A DNA stretch of 64,000 nt, from NCBI GenBank assembly GCA_008638375.1, contig CM018031.1, positions 64,996,188-65,060,187 of the forward strand. The letters are read 5' to 3'. The notes beneath the pieces were generated by a model. It was not told the DNA's origin. It searched no databases and saw nothing but the letters and a program-made list of their open reading frames with translations. The position numbers were made by a program, and so were the translations under genes. Shown here in pieces: positions 20,745 through 31,764 of the stretch. The stretch is from Nyssa sinensis. Lineage: Eukaryota; Streptophyta; Magnoliopsida; Cornales; Nyssaceae. Every line of letters begins with the position of its first letter. The stretch's first letter is position 1.

Positions 20745-22228
20745 CAAGAATCAAAATTTCATTTCGTAGTATTGTTTCGATCACCTAGAAAATGGAAACA
20801 TTTTGGAAACGTTTCGGAAACATTTTGGAAACGTTTCGGAAACATAGTGGAAATGATGAAAAAAATTAAAATATATAGAAACACTTGGAAACATAAAGTA
20901 AAATATATGAATATGTGAAGATAAATATTATAATTAATTAAAAATGTTTTAGGGTACATGTTCATCCACACAAGAAGATACTAGGGTAAAATTAAAAAAA
21001 AAAAAGCATAAATATTAATTAGTCATTAATATTGTTCGGAATGTCCCACATCACCCATTCAAAGCCCCTCTGGGCAACTTATAAGCTCGAGTACCCCCTC
21101 TCCTTAACACCTAGGTTTTAAGGAGGTTTCGGGCTTGGGCCTTCTAATATGGTATCAGAGTAAGGTTCTATTTTCACGGACGTGTGTACGGAATGTCCCA
21201 CACGTATCCATTTCATGGCCGATATGGTCAGGGGGTGTGTTCAGAATGTCCCACATCGCCCATTCAACACATATCCATTTCATGGCCGATATGATCAGGA
21301 GGTGTGTTCGGAATGTCCCACATCGCCCATTCAAAGCCCCTCTGGGCAACTTATAAGCTCAAGTAACCCCCTCTCCTTAACACCTGAGTTTTAAGGAGGT
21401 TTCGGACTTGGGCCTTCTAATATGGTATCGAAGCACAGGTTTCTTTCAGCATGAGTACGGAATGTCCCTCATTGCCCTTTCCGATCGATGTGGTCAAGGG
21501 GTGTGTTCGGAATGTCCCACATCGCCCAGTTTCTCCTTACATTTGCAATATATAAGGACCCTCTTCCCCTCTCCTTAACACCTGGGTTTTAAGGAGCCGA
21601 TTGGGTTGGGCCTCCATTTCTAATAAATACCAAATACTCTTTACTTATTAAAAACTAGTATAAAAAATTTAAAGCTAATTTGTTTATGTAATATGAATTT
21701 ATTATATATTTTCTATAAACTATACAAAATTATTATAAACCATAAAATAATAAATATATATTGTGTAATATCCACGGATTAGACAAACACAAGTTACATA
21801 TAATATGATAAGTAAAAATAAAGTAATTTAAGCCTATTATAATTAGTAACTAAGTATTAAAATAAATTATTTATCTATATTTTATTTCCACTATTTTTTG
21901 CTTTTCATTGTCTACTATTTTTTTAGGAAAAATAGAAATATCTTTTTATAATTTTAGGTTTTAATCTTTCAATCTTCTCCATTTAAAAATAAATGGATAT
22001 TATTTTTTACCAACATCTAAAAGTATTGCTGATACTAAAGAAATATTTCTATTGTTTCGGTATGTTTTCACTAGTTTCGGTATGTTTCTACGGAAACAAC
22101 TTTGTTTCCACGGAAATGTGTGAATTTTGGTATTCCACTAGTGTTTTGTTTCGGTTCACTAGGAAATAGAAACGTTTCGGCCGTTTCGGTGGAAACGAAA
22201 CGAAACGAAACGAAATTTTGATCCCTAG
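20745..22228. mobile_element. Non-autonomous hAT element, copy B, reversed and split by a TRIM
   Basis: The left end CAAGAATCAAAATTTC and the right end GAAATTTTGATCCCTAG mirror copy A at 4825-5729, in the opposite orientation. GTGTGTG flanks both ends, compatible with an 8-bp duplication in a low-complexity site. About 600 bases of TRIM sequence lie inside it. Subterminal GAAACG repeats are partly expanded at both ends. Confidence 0.85.
21028..21630 (+). mobile_element. Tandem TRIM with three LTRs and AATAT/AATAC target duplication
   Basis: LTR-like units at 21033-21149, 21305-21422 and 21504-21625 each begin TGTTCGGAATGTCCCACATC and end CTAATA. The first is followed by TGGTATCAGAG (21150-21160) and the second by a mutated primer site. 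Internal domains are only about 155 and 81 bases and encode nothing. AATAT (21028-21032) and AATAC (21626-21630) are the target repeats. hAT copy A shows the same place without the insertion, confirming the borders. Confidence 0.92.
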
Positions 22229-22616
22229 CTGTGTGTGATTGAAAAGAGGTAGAAACTATGCACCATAGCCTCCCATAGGAACTTGTTTCATTTTCTCCTA
22301 TATCTGCTACCATCTTGCCAAGCAAGTAGTTTTACTCTTCTATTTGATGTTATCCAAACCAATTTTCAAAGTTGGTTTCACTACAGTATATGTTTGCTTA
22401 ATGCTACAAGATACATGACACTATCACACCATGACTTGGTGATATTTCTTTCTGTACAATTAACCATATATCAACAACATAGAGGATTCGATAAGAATTG
22501 AAATATCATAGAGGCCAAATATTGCAAAAATTTAGAGAATTGGAAAAGTACTAACGGAAAAGCAATTTTGAAAAGAAATCTTTATCAAAGTTAACATGCA
22601 GGGATCATGTATTTAC
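22229..22616. other. Intron 5, acceptor-proximal end (left of hAT B)
   Basis: Unique-looking AT-rich sequence between hAT copy B and exon 5; it contains the exon 5 donor side of intron 5. No element recognised. Confidence 0.5.
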
Positions 22617-22741
22617 ATCAGTAATTTTTCCATCTTTGCTTGTGATGACTTGGACCTGGTAATTTTCCTCCTTTCCATCACCTGTAAGTTGAAAGCATCC
22701 TAGAATGATACAGTCTGAACGGACCCACCTGATAGAATCGA
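22617..22741 (-). CDS. NUP214: NUP214 exon 5
   Basis: The minus-strand exon runs from acceptor TTGCATCAG to donor GAT|GTAAAT. It encodes (V)[18 protein letters not shown] then [19 protein letters not shown]. The DSIRWVR-ILGCFQL and EENY-VQVI pattern is highly characteristic of plant NUP214. It takes one base from exon 4 to complete the first valine and ends in phase 0. An internal TTACAG|GTGATG could mimic a splice site but reading through keeps the conserved frame. Confidence 0.92.
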
Positions 22742-23399
22742 CTGATGCAAGAAACAACTAGATTAGATAAATGGCCATCTAAGAAACCACATAATCAAGC
22801 ATTTCTTGCCAATCAATTATCAAACATATGCAGCAGACAAATCTATCACAGGGAAGTACAACCAAGTAATATTCAGACCATAAACATGCCAGTTCTGATG
22901 CACGTGTTTCGCTGAAAGTTTCTAACAGAAATTAGATAGTTTCTAACAAAATAAAGCCATCTTCCAAAGAAGATAATAGATCAAAGACAAACTTTATATA
23001 CAGCAATACAATAATAAAACAATCCTAATCATTGAACCAGAGAAAATCTCACTTCTAACCTCATGTTATCACTATAGTTTTTCGAATAGAAATGGCATTG
23101 AAGCATGATGTTTACAGTGAAGTGTCACAAAGCAAACGCTAGGTGTTAAAATGTGTCCTGGTGAAGGCATCTTACGTTTTTTTTTCCCGGTGGGTGCATC
23201 TTAGTATTTATACAACTAATTTGTTTTAATTTACAGTTATAAAATAATTCTACATTTATCATTATCATGAGTATCTAAGTATAAATAAAGATCTCATGAC
23301 TTACCGGAAAAAAAAAAAAAAAGATCTAACATTTAAAATTTATAAAACATGCTAACAATGAGGAATTAGCACGATCATAACCAAATAGGGCAAGAACAA
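22742..23399. other. Intron 4, sequence next to exon 5
   Basis: AT-rich intron sequence. Near 23284-23330 AAAGATCT occurs on both sides of a short A-tailed segment, a possible micro-insertion; otherwise nothing recognised. Confidence 0.4.
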
Positions 23400-23600
23400 G
23401 ATCCGGGGTTGTTTGGCAAACGGCTCCATTGCCTCTTTGGTGGACCATTCAAAAAGAAAGGAACAGGAAATTGTTTGAAAATTGAGGGAGTGGAATCCCC
23501 TGTTTGGGTCATTAAGTATAATTTGTTGAGCTCCCTGTATTTTTTAATTTGTTGAGCTCCCTCTATTTTTGGTCATTTAGTCAATTTTTGGTTGATACAA
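23400..23600 (+). mobile_element. L1 LINE C-terminal scrap
   Basis: Broken frames resemble the L1 C-terminus (WWTIQKERNRKLFEN-like and VESPVWV). A 26-base stretch starting AATTTGTTGAGCTCCCT is repeated in tandem around 23520 and 23548. Confidence 0.5.
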
Positions 23601-24740
23601 GGGTGCAGTTTTTGTACAGTTCTTTTTTTCCTTTTTTATAAGTAAAGTGAATTGTATTAAGGTGCCCGAGGGGGGGGAACCCGCATATACAAAAGGGGCC
23701 CGGCACAACAATTGAAGCCTAAGTTCCCCCAAAAACCAACAAAAGAATTTACAAACAAAGGATAAACCTCATTAACCCAAAAATGAAGTAAATTCAAACA
23801 AGTATTCTTCAAACTACCAAGGAATAACTCCTACCCCTTAAAGGGCCTCAAGTTCCTTTCCCTCCATAAGCACCACAACAAGCAGAAAGCAGCCATATGC
23901 CAAACCTCCTGCACATCCTTCCGCACCCTACAACCTTCCCAACTAGCTAGAAGGTCTTTGATTATGGCAGGCATTACCCAACAACATCCGAAGAGGGAAT
24001 GAATAAGATTCCAAACATCCCCCGGGCACCTTCCAGGGAAGAAGATGAATGACTGATTCATTCTCATTTATGTATAGAACACACCTACTTACCAAAAAGA
24101 ATCCCCTCTGTAAATTGTATGTAGTCAAAATTGTCTACCAGGCAGCTGTCCAAACAAAAAGAGCAATCGTGGAGGGAATTTTTGAAGCCCACACCATCTT
24201 CCAGTGAAACTCCCCACTACCCCGGCCAACAAAAGCTACAAAGAATGTGTGAACAGTGAAGATCCTTGGGTTATTCAAGGTCCACACCATCATATCCTCC
24301 CTATCTCCACTAACTCGAAAATGGCTAAGAGTATCCAGCAAGCGCAATATATCTTCCACATCTCAATCCTGGAGATTTCTCCTAAAGCAATGAGACCACA
24401 CAAGATCCTCTCCCGACCAAGAGACACAATCCTCCACCCACACACTCCTGTGTAAGCCTTTAAGGTAATCCTATATAGCTGAGGGAACAGTCCCTAAGCA
24501 GGACATCTCCACACCATATGTTCTCTCAAAATCTCACCTTTGACCCCCTTCCCACTTCAAACCAAATGAACTTGCAGAAATCCCCCCCTGCCTTCGCAAA
24601 TAGATCTCCATAAACCGCAGCCATAAGGATCCAGGGCTTCTCTAGGAAACCAACCATTATCTTCACACCCATATTTGGTAGCTATTACCTGCCTCCATTA
24701 ATCGTCTTCCACCCAAGCAAAGCGCCATAGCCATTTACCC
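23601..24740 (-). mobile_element. L1 LINE 3' part
   Basis: Minus-strand frames at 23831-24067 (FCLLWCLWRERN) and 24135-24359 (MEDILRLLDTL and ALFVWTAAW) are the C-terminal half of an L1 ORF2. The 3' end with a T run on the plus strand lies near 23625. It is 5'-truncated at about 24740. Confidence 0.85.
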
Positions 24741-24953
24741 AAATAAAAATAAGAATACTTTAAAAAAGAGAAGTGACTAAAAATATTAACAAAACATGAG
24801 GGGGTACTTTGAGAAATTAATTGAACAAACAGATGAAGAAATCCGCTGTTCTCAATTCCTTAAGCCAACAACAATAATAACAATAATAAGAAGATTAGCA
24901 ACCAAATAAAATATAAAATAAAAGAAGGGGATCAGCATTGTTAGATCACTTTC

Positions 24954-24989
<36 letters not shown>

Positions 24990-25261
24990 ATGATGATGAA
25001 AATACAGAAGCCAATTAGGACTTTTAGCTCATTCTTGCTGCTCTCCTCTTCATTTCCTTCAAAAAGAGAAGAACAAGAGATATGAAGATATAATGGTAAT
25101 TATTACTGAGTAGGAGGGGAAATGGAGAGTGGGCTTCACTTCCAATCACCGAAAACCCTTTCCTTTATTTTCCTTTTTCTTCTTGTTTTTTTTGTTTTGA
25201 TAAGTCAATTTCCCCTTTTTATAAATGTGAGTAGACATTAACCCCCCCCCCCCCCCAATTT
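24741..25261. other. Intron 4 spacer with CT microsatellite and C run
   Basis: A (TC)n run lies at about 24960-24988 and a run of C at about 25240-25256. No coding signal is visible. Confidence 0.6.
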
Positions 25262-25504
25262 CCTTTTTTTTTAATTAAGTGTATATATATAAAAAGCCAC
25301 CACAGTGGTGCACCCATGGACAGCCAAACATACAACTATGCTCTCATTGAGCTCAGAAAGGGGGGGAAATCTATGGACAATGTGACTGTTAAGCCCCCTG
25401 ATAACCAAAAACAATGAGTGCCTAATATAATTACTTTTAAACTCTAAATTAGGGACTCTACTCCCTCAAAAACACTACGGTTCCTCTCCAACCATATATT
25501 CCAC

Positions 25505-25755
25505 CATAAGCACAACAGGGTCATCAATTGTTTTTTTTTTTTTTTTTGAGTTAAGGAAAGTGTATTCATAAAAGCACCAAAAGGTGCTCCCATGTACCCC
25601 AAAAGTAGAAAGAAGCTATACATAACTATAGATGCAACCATCCAAAGAATCTGAAAAGGGTAATCCAAGGAAAAGGAGCTTGTCCTTGAAGCCCAAAAAA
25701 GAAAGTGTTGTAGGACAGTTGCTCTCAATTACATAAAACACGTACTCAACTCCTT

Positions 25756-25817
<62 letters not shown>

Positions 25818-25834
25818 AACATAACAGGGCTATC
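25505..25834 (-). mobile_element. 5'-truncated LINE tail nested in L1, with 21-bp target duplication
   Basis: The inserted piece (25526-25813) has a 3' UTR ending in a long A run (T run on plus, about 25529-25547). Its 5' end is a GA repeat (CT on plus, about 25761-25813). The 21-base flanks at 25505-25525 and 25814-25834 match with about four differences, and joining them restores the host L1 frame. Confidence 0.82.
25761..25813. repeat. (CT)n microsatellite at a LINE 5' junction
   Basis: About 26 CT units sit exactly between the 5' end of the nested LINE tail and its target repeat. Confidence 0.95.
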
Positions 25835-27258
25835 CCCAACACCTCACACAATCCCCTCTTTACACCGCTTCCCCTCCAACTATTGAGACTTCCTATTTGT
25901 GGAAAAAAAAAAAAGGAAGGACGGGTTCAAAAGAAAGGAGACCTTCCCTCTGGGGTAGGAAAATCCTAAATGGGATAGCAGACCAAAAGCTATGGAACTT
26001 TGGTGTGGGGAGTTACGTTTGAGTTAAACTTGGAGATGGATCAGAGCAAGTCATCACCCCGTTGATCCTAAACAGACCAAGAAGAAGTGCCCATAGCTCA
26101 CTAGCAATCTGCTTATGTAGTACAAGGTGCCCTGCGGACTCTTCATCTCTCTAACACAGACAGCACCCCAATTTGTAATTTTAGACCTCTCCAACTGAAA
26201 TTGTCCGAAATCAAAATTCTGTTAGTTGTTAGTACTATCATCCATGCAAGAAAAGCCACCTTCATGCGGGGTTTTGTTGGACAAATTGCTTTCCACAAGA
26301 AGCTGCCCCCAGCTACACACTGCAAAAGAAGTCTATAATAGGATTGAAACCTGGAACTTCCCACCTCCATTCATCCTCCCCCCCCCCCCCCCCACCATTA
26401 TTGATTGTAAAGAAGAACTAAAAAGGCCTCGACCTCCTGCACTTCCCAGTCTTAAAGACGCCTCATGAACTGTATACCCCAGACTGCACTCTTGCCGAAA
26501 GACCATAAATAATCCCCCCTACCATCGCTTCTCTAACAACAGCAATCTGAAATAAGCCCGAAAATTAATTACTTAGAGAGTCCGAACCGACTTTAAACAT
26601 TATGTCCTTAGAGAACTCATCCACCTTTTCTGAATCCTTTTCTAGACACTAACCTCGTAGGCCAAGCAAACTTCTATAGGAATCCACTCAACCTTGAGTG
26701 TCCCATATTTTCCTTCAAAAGCACTCTCCTTAATAAGTTGTTACCTTCCAACCTAAACCTCCATACTCATTTCCCCAACAATGCTTCGCTGAAGCTCCTT
26801 TACTCCCAGGCCCCTTCCTTCAAAGGGATACACACTGTTTTACACTCAACCAGGTGGTATTTATCTCCCAAACAACCCCACCCCCCCCCCCCCCCAAAAA
26901 AAAAAAAGTAAATCTGGAGCTTCTCCATTCTATTCATAACTCCTGAAGGAACTGTGAACAGAAACATGAAGTATGTGGGAAGGTTCAATAAAGTGCTCTT
27001 AATTAGTAAGGGTCTAGTACCTTTAACAAATATTGCCCAATTTCATTACTGAAAAGTTAAATACCATGTGAGAGAGAGATAGAAGGAGGGAGGGGCCAGA
27101 GAGAGAGTGAGCCCTAGAAAAATTAGGATACATAAATGAAATAATGGTGAAAGGGCACTTCTACAAGATTATTAGATTATTGCAAACGAATATAAACAAG
27201 AAAAGGGGAATAAAAAAGGAGGAACGGTAGGTGAGGAGTGGAGTGGAGGGGGGCATTT

Positions 27259-27490
27259 AACTAGGAGAAAAAACAAAAACAAGAAAGGTGACTTCTTATT
27301 AAACAGAATGAAAATAGATCTTCGTGTAAGAACCTCAGTCATTGGCATCTAACAAGAAGAAAACACAAAAACAAAGAAAGGTGACTTCTTATTAAACAGA
27401 ATGAAAATAGATCTACATGTAAGAACCTCAATCATTAGCATCTAACTAGGATAAAACACAAAAACAAAGAAAGCTGACTTTTTATTAAAC
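27259..27490. repeat. 93-bp tandem repeat, about 2.5 copies
   Basis: The unit containing GACTTCTTATTAAACAG recurs with period 93 (27291, 27384 and, diverged, 27477). It ends about 50 bases from the exon 4 donor on the intron side. Confidence 0.9.
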
Positions 27491-27542
27491 ATATCATAAT
27501 ACTTGGATAGCAAAGTTTTAAGACCCATAACAGCTAAAATAC

Positions 27543-27689
27543 CTTTTATAATGCAGTTCGCATCAGAATCACCAATCCATGACTTGAATAATAGTGACAT
27601 GCTCAACTTTAGCTCGAGTTTTGATGACAGAATGCTAAGAATGTTCTTTCTTGCCACAGCAACAAAACTGCCTTTTACGCTCCATTCAA
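27543..27689 (-). CDS. NUP214: NUP214 exon 4
   Basis: Acceptor GCATAG at 27690-27695 and donor AAAAG|GTATTT at 27542 frame 147 bases. They encode (V)EWSVKGSFVAVARKNILSI and LFKSWIGDSDANCIIK. The VEWS-KGS-AVA and SWIGDS motifs are typical of the plant NUP214 propeller between the VMDNVDA and DSIRW segments. It begins with two bases completing GTT from exon 3 and ends with one base. Neighbouring intron sequence is repeat-rich on both sides. Confidence 0.92.
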
Positions 27690-27790
27690 CTATGCATAAG
27701 AATCAAGATAAATCAGAAACACCAAAGCCTATTAAAGAGAAAATCACTTAATAACAAAAATATATTGCAGTATAAGTTAAGGTATAAGCC

Positions 27791-27875
27791 ATTAAAAGAG
27801 CAATTTTCTTTTTTTCATTTTTTTTAGAAGTAAATTTCATTAACAAGCACCAAGGGGGTATTAAAAGAGCAATTT
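27791..27875 (-). mobile_element. 53-bp LINE-tail insertion with 16-bp perfect target duplication
   Basis: ATTAAAAGAGCAATTT stands at 27791-27806 and 27860-27875. Between them, on the minus strand, is ACCCCCTTGGTGCTTG then AATGAAATTTACTTC and an A run, which resembles the 3' end of the L1 copies in this window. Confidence 0.88.
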
Positions 27876-28164
27876 CTTAGAGGCCAGCTTCGAAATAAAG
27901 CTAACAGAAGTTAAGCACAGAACTAAAAGAGTGATTATATAAGAGCAGGCTTCCAAACAATAACAAAGGAAAATTTACAAAGCCTCAGCTTAACAAAGAC
28001 TATGCAACACAAATACACTGGAATGAATTCCTCAACTGATGTACCTGAAGCACAGAAAATGAAAAGATTTATGGAAAAACCGCTTATATGTGCTGAGAAA
28101 TTTGGAAATAGTATACTTGTTTTCCAATGTTTGTTCAAATTTTCTTTGGCAATCCAATATTTTT

Positions 28165-28240
28165 TCAAATAAGTAAAAATATATTAAAGAACACCACAAG
28201 AGGGGTGCAACCCATGTACACATGAAGTATACAACTGAAC
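28165..28240 (-). mobile_element. LINE 3' UTR scrap
   Basis: The minus strand reads GTACATGGGTTGCACCCCTC then a TTTACTTATTTG and A-run tail, as in other L1 3' ends here. No target repeat was identified. Confidence 0.5.
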
Positions 28241-28297
28241 CCCTAACTCCCTATGTGCAGAAGGTAATGTGAAACGACCATAAAGAATTACAATCAG

Positions 28298-28353
28298 ATC
28301 TGCTTTTCTGGTATACACACACCTCTCCTATCAAAAAAAAATCTGCTTTTCTG
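28298..28353 (+). mobile_element. 30-bp A-tailed micro-insertion with 13-bp perfect target duplication
   Basis: ATCTGCTTTTCTG occurs at 28298-28310 and 28341-28353. The 30 bases between end CTCCTATC then eight A residues. It resembles the last bases of the LINE or SINE tails in this window. Confidence 0.85.
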
Positions 28354-28566
28354 CAATCTTTAAGCCTCAAAATCACCATAATCAAAATCTGTTTAACCCC
28401 ATTTTCACCTTTAAAATCCCTAACTACTACTTATCAAAAATAAAAAATAAATCCTAACTAATAGGCCTAATTCATCCCTCCAAACTTCTTAGTAGGTAGT
28501 GTCTCCAAGCTTTTGGCCAACTTTCTCGCTTGTCGCCTGAAAGCAGTGGTGGGGAAAACTGTATCA

Positions 28567-29426
28567 GTATCTCACAGTGTTGTCAAAGGCGCTCACCCGG
28601 TCGCCTAGGCGATGGGGCAAGATGTTTTCAAGGCTCATCGCCTTGCTATGGTCCAGGCGAGATGAATTGAAGAAGGCGACGCCTAGGCAAGAGGCGTTGC
28701 ACTAAACGAGAGGCGTTAAGGCGCTAGCCTTTTTGAAGTTACCAGATTTTACTTAAAATGTCCTTGTTCTTTACTGATTTCTTATTTTAAGTAGAGGAGC
28801 ATTTTGTCCAAGTAAAGTTAAAAGAATAAAGGGCAATAATATAAACATGCAGCCCGGTTATCTTTGTATGAAGACAAAAAGTTAGGGTTTTTTGTTGAGA
28901 GTTTTGGGACCACCGTGCAGGAAACAAGAAGCAGCAGCAAGGGGAACCACTTTATCAGTTTTTTTCCCCTCTCTCTATCTTTTTTTTTCTCTATGTTTCT
29001 TATTTTGTGTATTAGTTTTTTTAATTTTTTTATGCTTACAACTTCCTGTTATATTTTTTCACGTATAGAAAAGATCATCAACATTCATTATTTTGTATTT
29101 TGAATCAGATCTTCATATGAAACTTGAGTAGATAACACAAGTTTGAATATTTATTGAGAATAAAGCACCTAAACTTAGAATTACCACATCACTTACACAC
29201 TATAAGTTGAACTTTTTAGTATTAAATGATACTTAATATAATTATGAGACATTATTTGACTTTGAAAAAATTAATTTTTAATATCTAATATAGATTTTTT
29301 ATTATTTTTATAAGTTAGCGCCTTACTTTGCTCAGACTAGCATTTTTTTGTCGCCTTGCCTTTCGGGCAATTTAGGACCTTAGCTCCCTAAGAGCGCCTT
29401 TCGCCTTTAACTACATTGGTATCTCA
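28567..29426. mobile_element. Non-autonomous hAT element with perfect 8-bp duplication GTATCTCA
   Basis: The element spans 28575-29418 (844 bp). Its ends are CAGTGTTGTCAAAGGCG and the inverse CGCCTTTAACTACATTG, 17 positions with few mismatches. GTATCTCA flanks it on both sides (28567-28574, 29419-29426). Subterminal GGCG/CGCC motifs are frequent and the middle is AT-rich. There is no transposase frame. It lies inside the L1 reverse transcriptase. It is a different family from the CAAGGATC hAT. Confidence 0.93.
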
Positions 29427-29699
29427 TAATGCATTTGTAGGGGTAGGCAGATTTTACATGCAGTTCTAGTAGCCAACGAATGTGTGGATTCAAGAAGGAG
29501 AAGCAAGGAAGTGGGATTGATTTGCAAACTTGATATTGAGAAATTCAATGACCATGTAAATTGGGGTTTCTTGCTATGTGTTGTAAAGGATGGGGTTTGG
29601 GTGTAGATGGTGGAAATGGATGGAAACGTGCATCTCCATGTTGTTTTTTTTAAGTCTTGTAGAATGGTCTCTCCTTTCCTATTTATTTTAGTGATGGAG

Positions 29700-29945
29700 T
29701 TGTTGAGCTTGATGTTGGAGAAAGCGGCAGATACTGGCCTTTTAAGGGTTTTGGGGTGTGGGAAATGGAGGGAAGGAGGATGGAGGTAAATCATTTACTG
29801 TTTGCTGATGGCACTATCAATTGTTTAGCTTGATATTGGAGAAAGCAGCAGATATTGGCATTTTTAAGGCTTTTGGTGTGGAGGAAATGGAAGGAAGGAG
29901 GATGTAGGTAACCCATTTACTGTTTGTCGATGACACTATCATTTT
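29700..29945 (+). repeat. 121-bp tandem duplication in L1 reverse-transcriptase palm
   Basis: The unit starting TTGTTGAGCTTGATG (29700) recurs at 29821 as TTGTTTAGCTTGATA, with about 15-20% divergence. Each copy ends in the region coding for the catalytic ADD/DDT motif (GATGGCACTATCA and GATGACACTATCA). Confidence 0.85.
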
Positions 29946-31764
29946 TTGTGGGACAAAGGAGACTAAGTTGTGCATCTTGAGATGTATATTGCTGTGTTTT
30001 GAAGCGGTGTCTGGGTTAAAGATCAAGTTAGGGAAGAGTGAACTTATCCCAATTGGTAAGGTGGAGAGGGTGGACAAGCTAGCATGGAATTTGGGGTGTA
30101 GATTGGGCTCTATTCCTAGTGTATACTTGGGGCTACTATTGGGAGCGGGAGTGAGAAATAAAGGAGTATGGGATGCGGTGGTGGACCATTTTCTAGAAAA
30201 GGTAAGCAGGGTGGAAAAGGGGCTATTTGTCTAAAGGCGGAAAACTTGCTCTTACTCGAAGTACTTTATCTAGTCTCCCTAGTCCCTACCTATTTTATGT
30301 CTTTATTTCCTATCCCAGTATTGGTAGTGAAGTGGCTGTAAAAAATTACAAACAGATTTTCTTTGGGGTGGAATGGGTGATGAAAGAAAGATCCACCTTG
30401 TGGGTTGGGATATGATATGTACCCCAACGCAGGTGGGAGGATTGGAATTAAGGATTTAAGAGTATGTAATAGAGCTCTTCTTGGGTAGTAGCTTTGGAGA
30501 TTTGAAAGTGAGGATCGAGCATGGTGGAGGCAAATTATTAAGGAGAAATATGGCTGTTTGGAGGGGGGATGGTCATCAAAAGAGGTGAAAGATGCTTACA
30601 GGTTGGGATTGTGGAAGAGTATTAGCAAGGGGGGTGCTGATTTTTGGAAACATATTGTCACTGAGGTGGGATCGAGGGAGAAAGTCAAATTTTGGAGTGA
30701 TGTTTGGAATGGAAAATGTGGTGTTCAAGGAAAGATTTCCACGGCTTTTCCAAATCATCTCAAATAAGGAGGCTAGAGTGGCCGACTTTGTTGATCAGGT
30801 TGGAGGAGAGGTGTGTTGGACATTTCAATTTAGGAGGACATTTCATGATTGGGAGGTAGTGGACTTGGTCGAGAAGTAGGAGACCCTACACATATATGAA
30901 GTTAATCTGCAGCAAAGAGATAAGCTTAGATGGACTCCGGCGAAAGAGGGGACATTCTCTGCCAAGTCCTTCTACAATGATCTATTGATGAGGGGAGGAA
31001 GAGAGTTCCTTTGGAAGAGTATTTGGAAGACTAAGGTGCCAGTGAAAGTAGGTTTTTTTTGGATGGGCAGCAGCATGGGGAGCAATCTTAACGGGAGAAA
31101 ACCTGAAGAAAAAAAGGTTATTTCCTCTGCAAATAGGTGCGTGATGTGCAAGCAAAAGGAAGAAACAGTGGATCACTTGCTGCTTCATTGCAACGTGGCG
31201 CTGGAACTTTGGCACCTTATTTTTGCTCTTTTTGGGTGCTGTTGGGTTTTGCTGAGAACGATGATAAGAGTCAACTAAGTGTTGGAGGAGGGGGTGTAAA
31301 AAGTGTGGGGCTTGCAAAGATATGGAATTCAGCCTCGCTTTGTCTCTATTGGTGAATGTGAAAAGAGAGGAATAGAAGCATTTTTTAGAGGATAGAAGCA
31401 TCCCCTCATAGAGTTGGAAGTATTTTTTGTATGTATGGATAAGTGGGTCTTGAAACCCTTCAATAGATGATTTTATAGTGTTCTTGGGTGTTATGAAACT
31501 CTAATTAATGAGTCTTTTTTTTCGTACATGGGAGCACCCCCCTTGGGTTCTTTCTAACAAAATTACAATTTCCTTGTCAAAAAAATATGTGAGTTGCTCT
31601 TATAAAATGTCTTTTGTGTGTGAAAGATAAATAGAACAAAAACCATAACAAAGGACCAACAAATCAACAAACAAATGCACCAATGTCAGTTCCCAAAAAT
31701 ATAATCTTGTATAATCCAATCAAAGTATCAACTATTTGATTCCATACTAAATTAGACTAACAAG

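Larger units (their letters stand above)
25262..27050 (-). mobile_element. L1 LINE 3' half, interrupted by a second LINE
   Basis: The tail starts as a T run near 25262-25275. Frames read LLCLWWNIWLERNRSVFEG (about 25445-25527), VAFLAWMIVLTTNRILI (26143-26370) and NLPTYFMFLF (26800-26988). These are successive parts of L1 ORF2 read on the minus strand. It is interrupted at 25526-25813 by another LINE tail. C runs near 26385 and 26880 are local expansions. Confidence 0.85.
28487..31590 (+). mobile_element. L1 LINE, reverse transcriptase to 3' end, split by a hAT
   Basis: Before the hAT the frame reads SKLLANFLACRLKAVVG-like; after it [20 protein letters not shown] continues the same reverse-transcriptase motif. 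[23 protein letters not shown]-like palm residues, GKLALTRSTLSSLPSPY, RCVMCKQKEETVDHLLLHC and a 3' UTR ending CTTGTC plus an A run follow. The element is 5'-truncated near 28487. A 121-bp tandem duplication disrupts the palm. Confidence 0.88.

Noticed and set aside
21135..21394. Several short frames on both strands in the TRIM cluster
   Set aside because: TRIMs are non-coding; the frames recur only because the LTR and internal repeats recur.
22690..22700. An internal TTACAG|GTGATG inside NUP214 exon 5 as a splice junction
   Set aside because: Reading through keeps a conserved NUP214 frame on both sides, so no intron is needed.
25250..27060. CCCAATTTC near both ends of the intron 4 L1 as its target repeat
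   Set aside because: Only about nine bases match and the left copy adjoins a C run, so chance similarity is likely.
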